Assembly: GCA_910587545.1 (NCBI GenBank)
Contig: CAJUMI010000085.1
Location: 1 to 10,830, forward strand
Length of the DNA: 10,830 nucleotides
Source of the DNA: an uncultured Muribaculaceae bacterium
GTDB taxonomy: Bacteria; Bacteroidota; Bacteroidia; Bacteroidales; Muribaculaceae
Reading direction: 5' to 3'
The translations under genes and the position numbers were made by a program. The notes under the pieces are model-generated. The model was given only the letters and a program-made list of their open reading frames with translations, made no database searches and was not told where the DNA came from. Shown here in pieces: positions 7,170 through 10,830 of this stretch; the stretch's first letter is position 1; every line of letters begins with the position of its first letter.

Positions 7170-8177
7170 TCAGACTGTAACGGCAGTTGCGGGGGCTACT
7201 GTCGCTGCCGGAATGGGAGTGGTCTTGGCTTCCCATCCGAGGGCGCTTGCTCCGAGGACAGCGGCATCTGCCTCCTTGAGTTCGCTGAGAAGCACTTTGG
7301 CTTTGCCTTTGAAGATGGGGAGCATGTTCTTCTCCATGGCTTCGCGCATGGGCTTGAGCAGTAGTTCGCCTGACTTGGCGAGACCACCGAAGATGATGAA
7401 TGCTTCAGGCGAAGAGAACACCGTCATGTCGGCCATTGCTTCTCCGAGTATTTTTCCGGTGTATTCGAAGATTTCCTTTGCTATCTTGTCTCCGTTGATC
7501 GCTGCGTCGTAGACATCTTTTGAGGTGATGTCTTCGATGGGTATGTTGCGGAGAAGCGATGCTTCTGTGCGTGCTTCGAGGAATTCGCGGGCAGTGCGGG
7601 CGACGCCTGTGGCCGAGCAGTATGTCTCGAGACAGCCCGTGCGACCGCAGCCGCATAGACGGCCGTTGTTGCGCTTGACGATGAGATGCCCGAGTTCACC
7701 GGCATATCCGTCATGTCCGTAGACGAGCTGGCCGTTGATGACAATGCCTGATCCGACGCCTGTGCCGAGGGTGATCATGATGAAGTCTTTCAGGCCTCGG
7801 GCCGCACCGTAGGTCATCTCGCCGATAGCCGCAGCGTTAGCGTCGTTGGTGATGGCGACGGGGATGCCGAATTTTTTGCTTACGAGGTCGGCGAGAGCCA
7901 AAGGAGTCTCCCAGGGCAGATTGGCCGCGGTGTCGATCATGCCGGTGTAGTAGTTGGCATTGGGCGCGCCTATGCCGATACCATATATCTTGTCGACGGC
8001 ATCGTTGGCCTCGATTATCTTCTTTGCCTCTGTGTAGAGTTCGTTGAGATAGTCTTCAAACTTGTGATACTTCTGGGTTTTGATTGAGTTGCTTGCGATA
8101 ACGACGCCTCGCGCGTCAACGATTCCGAATACGGTGTTTGTCCCGCCGATGTCGATACCTAATACGTATGGTTTCAT
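7170..8177 (-). CDS. ROK-family sugar kinase (glucokinase-like)
   Basis: A 335-aa cytoplasmic ATP-dependent hexose kinase of the ROK family. Visible motifs are the phosphate-binding loop DIGGTNT (9-15), TNDANAAAIGE (110-120) with the probable catalytic Asp112, LGTGVGSGI (137-145), ELGH (161-164) and the zinc-binding CGCGRTGCLE (Cys175, Cys177, Cys182; His164 is the usual fourth ligand). These match bacterial glucokinase-type ROK proteins with no DNA-binding domain, so it is an enzyme and not a NagC/XylR-like repressor. Substrate is not decided by sequence: glucose, GlcNAc, ManNAc or MurNAc are possible, and the neighbouring murQ favours an amino sugar. Known MurNAc kinases (MurK) belong to a different family, so that role would be new. 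The C-terminus carries an Ala/Pro/Thr/Val-rich tail (PIPAATVAPATAVTV) beyond the usual end. The start is supported by MKPYVLGIDIGG, typical for the family. Confidence 0.93.
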   Translation of the reverse strand: MKPYVLGIDIGGTNTVFGIVDARGVVIASNSIKTQKYHKFEDYLNELYTEAKKIIEANDAVDKIYGIGIGAPNANYYTGMIDTAANLPWETPLALADLVSKKFGIPVAITNDANAAAIGEMTYGAARGLKDFIMITLGTGVGSGIVINGQLVYGHDGYAGELGHLIVKRNNGRLCGCGRTGCLETYCSATGVARTAREFLEARTEASLLRNIPIEDITSKDVYDAAINGDKIAKEIFEYTGKILGEAMADMTVFSSPEAFIIFGGLAKSGELLLKPMREAMEKNMLPIFKGKAKVLLSELKEADAAVLGASALGWEAKTTPIPAATVAPATAVTV

Positions 8178-8226
8178 GCTACTGTAGGATGATATTGATT
8201 TGTATGGTAAGATATTTTTCTTTTGA

Positions 8227-8234
8227 CAAAGGTA
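8227..8234 (-). promoter_or_regulatory. Bacteroidota-type promoter -7 box for the ROK kinase
   Basis: The minus strand reads TACCTTTG, an exact match to the TAnnTTTG -7 consensus of the Bacteroidota primary sigma factor. An ATTG (8257-8260 complement) lies 22 bases upstream, near the expected TTTG at -33 though slightly too far. The surroundings are very AT-rich. A start of transcription near 8220 would give a leader of about 40 bases before the kinase ATG. Confidence 0.55.
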
Positions 8235-8320
8235 TGAAAATATTTTATAATAGTATCAATATTATCGTAAAAAGTTTCATTATTGTCATGCTATATTTTA
8301 AAGCGAAACGGCAAGAGATA

Positions 8321-8360
8321 GAAAACGCCCCGTGACGCTGTCGGTTACGGGCGTTTTCGG
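8321..8360 (-). terminator. Terminator hairpin after the large exported protein
   Basis: GAAAACGCCC (8321-8330) pairs with GGGCGTTTTC (8349-8358), and the stem continues through CGTGAC/GTTACG with one bulge and one wobble pair. It lies about 20 bases past the stop at 8378. The T-run on the minus strand is only four and partly within the stem, so it may be a weak or bidirectional terminator. Confidence 0.75.
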
Positions 8361-8377
8361 GCGGCGAAAACCGCTGA

Positions 8378-10546
8378 TTATCTGATGGCTATTTTGGCGG
8401 TTTCGGCTCCGGCCCTGGCGATGTAGATGCCGGGCGCAAGGTCTTGATTCAGAATGCAGGCTCCCGAGATCGAGAATACTTCGGCCGGAGAGCCGCAGCT
8501 GTCTACGATCGAACCGCCGACAATCTCAAATCCGGCGTCGCTTGCGGAGATGTCGTCCAGGCTGCTGCTTCTCTCAATCTTGAATGCCGGCGATATGGTC
8601 TGGATCTGACTGTTGCCATTGCCATCGGTCAGAGTTACGCGGAGATCGTACCATCCGTTTTCACTCTTGGCTCTGACCTTGTCAAGAGACGCATGGTAAT
8701 AGGCTCCGAATGCTGGCATAAAGAACTTGTTTTCGTCGATATTGACATCAAGAGGCTCGAATGACGACGATCCATAGGGGGCGTATTCGATCTCGCATGA
8801 GGCGTCGGCGTAAGTATAATATTTGAAGGAAGATTCGTATGCTCCGCAATTTCGGGTTTCACTATTCTTGACGAAGTCGCCGCCGATAACCACTACATAT
8901 CCCTTATTGTCATCGGTAAATCGATTGGTGATGTCTCCCGACGCGTCTTTCAGTATGATGCGTTGCACAGTTGGCGGCGTTGAATCGCCGGCATTTTCGT
9001 AGTAGCTTACCTCGCAGATGTTTGAGCCTGGCAGACCGTCGATGGCAAAGTTGTTGTTGCTGATTGTATAGGTCATACGTCCGGGTTTGTGGCCGTTGGT
9101 CGCCCATGCATACGCCCAGTCGTACAGATCTTTGCCGGGAGTGTAGTCCTGTAGTACTCCGTTGTATTTCACTGAGGTTGTCGTGAGGTCGGCGTCGACG
9201 TCGCGACGCTCTCCGTAGTTGCCATAGTAACCGTCGGCGACTATGTAGCTGAAGGGAACCTCTTCCCAGGGCTCGTATTGGACAGCGCTGACACACACGG
9301 CAAAGTTGTCTCCGAATTTGATGCCGTTCTTGTCGTCGAAGTTCAACGCGGGGTTGTGGGGAAAACGCTCCCATGTAGGAGCATCATTGCGGTAGGTGTT
9401 GTTCTCTTGGTTTGCGATATACATGATGTCGCCACTCTCTGAGAAACCGAAGAACGGCGTGCTGACACCGTCGTAAATATATTCGTCCTCGTCAAGATAG
9501 TCGATGCTGTAAAGCCGTGTCATGGGATGTAATGCAGAAAAATCTGTCGGTGTCGCGCAGATGTAGAGATCTGTGTTGCGGCTGAACGTATTGCTGACGC
9601 CGCCCACAAATGATGCCGTGCTGTTGTAGGCATAGAAATCAACACCACACTTGTCGTTGCCTGCGCCTAACTTTTCATAGGCTGGGGTGTGGGCAATGTT
9701 GTCGGTTGGAATTTTGTGGAAAAAGGTGTGGTCGTTTGACAGGATCGTATATTCATCCACCTTATCCATTGTCGCGGATGCCAGATAGTAATAGCGCGCC
9801 GAGCCGTCGGCGGCTTCGGCGTTGGCTATAAACGAAACCTCGCCGTGGGCGTTGTTGACATTGGTTCTCAGCGATAGCAGTTCAGGGTAGTCCTCGCCGC
9901 CAAGTCCGATGGCTGATTGTACCGAGCCTTTTGACAAACCGTCGTAAGTAAGGTGGATGTCAGCGGTCAGTAATTTGATGTTATATGGTGCGTCGGTCGG
10001 CCGGCCGTCAGAACCGGCCGTCGGCAATATCGCCTTTTCGCCGGACGGAAGAACGAGGGCGGTCGACACCTTTTTGTCGGCCATCGACGCGCTCAGATGG
10101 ACTTCTGTCGGTCCCGACACTTCGATATCAGGAATGAATATCACCGCTCCAGCATCGTCGTTGTTGGTGAATATAGCCTGGATGAGATACTTGCCGGCCG
10201 GAACGGAGAATTTATTGACGGCTTTCCGCATCGATTGAAATGATATGTAGCTGTCCTGCATGATCCAGACGCCTTGGGGCACGTCGTTGCCCTTGCCGTC
10301 GGGATCAACGATAACCTTGACCTCGTATGTTTCTGCTGTGGCTTCGGCGGTCTGTCTTTTGGCCTGCAGCATCTTGAGTCCCTCGGCTTGTGTTTTGACA
10401 TCGAATGTCACCTTGCCCGATGCGTCGACTGTTTTATATACAGTAGTCCGGCCGGGTTGCAGACACGGAGTTGCGTCACCGTTTGCAGCCGACACGGCAA
10501 AAGACATGGCTGCAAGCAACGACAGAAGTAAAAAAGATTTTTTCAT
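8378..10546 (-). CDS. Large exported protein with putative T9SS type A sorting tail
   Basis: A 722-aa secreted protein of unknown function. I chose the ATG at 10546 and not the in-frame one at 10624 because it begins a classical signal peptide: MKKSFLLL, a hydrophobic core, and SFAVSAANG with likely cleavage after VSA (AxA-type). The upstream 26 codons probably belong to the leader, since a -7 box fits at 10653-10660. The body is rich in Asp, Asn, Tyr and Gly and reads as beta-sheet domains. A segment before the end (about 600-675; DLRVTLTDGNGNSQIQTISP) resembles an Ig/fibronectin-like module. The last 35 or so residues (VFSISGACILNQDLAPGIYIARAG, ending KIAIR; given here in parts) resemble a type A CTD of type IX secretion: a VF-x-ISG strand, then a LAPGIYIARA strand, then a basic KIAIR end. 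This would place it on the cell surface or outside the cell. I recognise no catalytic domain. It is a single-gene unit with its own promoter and terminator. Confidence 0.85.
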   Translation of the reverse strand: MKKSFLLLSLLAAMSFAVSAANGDATPCLQPGRTTVYKTVDASGKVTFDVKTQAEGLKMLQAKRQTAEATAETYEVKVIVDPDGKGNDVPQGVWIMQDSYISFQSMRKAVNKFSVPAGKYLIQAIFTNNDDAGAVIFIPDIEVSGPTEVHLSASMADKKVSTALVLPSGEKAILPTAGSDGRPTDAPYNIKLLTADIHLTYDGLSKGSVQSAIGLGGEDYPELLSLRTNVNNAHGEVSFIANAEAADGSARYYYLASATMDKVDEYTILSNDHTFFHKIPTDNIAHTPAYEKLGAGNDKCGVDFYAYNSTASFVGGVSNTFSRNTDLYICATPTDFSALHPMTRLYSIDYLDEDEYIYDGVSTPFFGFSESGDIMYIANQENNTYRNDAPTWERFPHNPALNFDDKNGIKFGDNFAVCVSAVQYEPWEEVPFSYIVADGYYGNYGERRDVDADLTTTSVKYNGVLQDYTPGKDLYDWAYAWATNGHKPGRMTYTISNNNFAIDGLPGSNICEVSYYENAGDSTPPTVQRIILKDASGDITNRFTDDNKGYVVVIGGDFVKNSETRNCGAYESSFKYYTYADASCEIEYAPYGSSSFEPLDVNIDENKFFMPAFGAYYHASLDKVRAKSENGWYDLRVTLTDGNGNSQIQTISPAFKIERSSSLDDISASDAGFEIVGGSIVDSCGSPAEVFSISGACILNQDLAPGIYIARAGAETAKIAIR

Positions 10547-10652
10547 GATTAAAAATGGTTTTATGTGACAGGATTTTTTTGGAATGACATTATTTTTTCT
10601 GAAATAGACTGGGGTGTTTGACATATTGGGCCTATGTTGCTCTGTTTTCCGG

Positions 10653-10683
10653 CAAAGTTACGTTAATTGTATGGATTTTTAAA
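10653..10683 (-). promoter_or_regulatory. Bacteroidota-type promoter for the large exported protein
   Basis: The minus strand carries TAACTTTG (10653-10660 complement), an exact TAnnTTTG -7 box. A TTTA lies 19 bases upstream (10680-10683 complement), a one-mismatch -33 element at the consensus spacing. Transcription would start near 10646, leaving a leader of about 100 bases before the ATG at 10546. This supports the shorter start for that gene. Confidence 0.6.
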
Positions 10684-10739
10684 TATTTTGCTATGTTTTT
10701 CCGAGGGCTGCTATCCGGGAAATGTATAGGTGGGGACGC

Positions 10740-10772
10740 AAAAAAAACCGAGATCCAGTTCGGATCTCGGCT
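10740..10772 (-). terminator. Intrinsic terminator of the initiator tRNA gene
   Basis: A perfect nine-base-pair stem, CCGAGATCC (10748-10756 complement) with GGATCTCGG (10762-10770 complement), around a five-base loop, followed on the minus strand by eight T. It begins just four bases past the encoded tRNA CCA end and is the strongest terminator in the window. Confidence 0.93.
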
Positions 10773-10775
10773 TTC

Positions 10776-10830
10776 TGGTGGCGGGGGCAGGACTCGAACC
10801 TACGACCTTTGGGTTATGAGCCCAACGAGC
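10776..10830 (-). tRNA. Initiator tRNA-fMet (CAU), partial
   Basis: The 3' portion of a tRNA running off the window edge. On the minus strand it shows the end of the D arm, an anticodon stem-loop TTGGG-CTCATAA-CCCAA with anticodon CAU (complement of 10816-10818), a variable loop AAGGTC, a T arm GTAGG-TTCGAGT-CCTGC, a 3' acceptor strand CCCCGCC, discriminator A and an encoded CCA. The three consecutive G:C pairs next to the anticodon loop are the hallmark of initiator tRNA and separate it from elongator tRNA-Met and from the tRNA-Ile(CAU). The GCTCGTTGGG run also matches bacterial initiators. The base at position 72 is C rather than the A of E. coli; its partner at position 1 is outside the window. 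Confidence 0.92.

Noticed and set aside
10547..10624. Longer start for the large exported protein
   Set aside because: It would bury the signal peptide behind 26 polar residues, and the region fits an untranslated leader from the promoter at 10653-10660.
7115..10770. Two terminators (7105-7147 and 10740-10772) share GGATCTC/GAGATCC stem halves, suggesting a repeat family
   Set aside because: The shared part is only seven bases around a palindromic GATC core, and loops and flanks differ; coincidence is enough.

Overview
The window looks like a chromosomal stretch from a Bacteroidota bacterium, most likely order Bacteroidales and possibly Muribaculaceae (the family is a guess). The evidence is an NVEALA-type small exported protein, lipoproteins of the DUF1573 and TolB-like propeller kinds, a C-terminal tail resembling a type IX secretion sorting domain, TAnnTTTG-type -7 promoter boxes, and weak Shine-Dalgarno sequences. 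Every gene I can support lies on the minus strand, so transcription runs from high to low coordinates.

Right part (about 8320-10830), in transcription order: the 3' part of an initiator tRNA (CAU anticodon, GGG/CCC anticodon stem) with a strong intrinsic terminator; a promoter-like site; a large exported protein of unknown function with a putative T9SS sorting tail; and a terminator hairpin.

Middle part (4299-8234): a promoter-like site, a ROK-family sugar kinase, a hairpin terminator in the short gap, murQ (N-acetylmuramic acid 6-phosphate etherase, cell-wall sugar recycling), and an SF1A UvrD-like helicase whose start overlaps the end of murQ by 13 bases. A sugar kinase followed by MurQ suggests amino-sugar or peptidoglycan salvage. 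The helicase appears to be co-transcribed, with no obvious functional link.

Left part (107-4019): a compact cassette of exported proteins with overlapping genes: an NVEALA peptide (97 aa, four cysteines after the conserved motif), a TolB-like beta-propeller lipoprotein, and an unrecognised exported protein with a CxxC motif. A heavily decayed IS4-family transposase remnant (three stops, two frameshifts, missing N-terminus) follows. Beyond it lies a lipoprotein with a thioredoxin-like CxxC domain and a C-terminal DUF1573 domain, which probably belonged to the same cassette before the insertion. This cassette is the most interesting part of the window: a cysteine-bearing exported peptide, two CxxC proteins and a lipoprotein propeller, with no established function known to me. 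No CRISPR array, rRNA or complete mobile element is visible.
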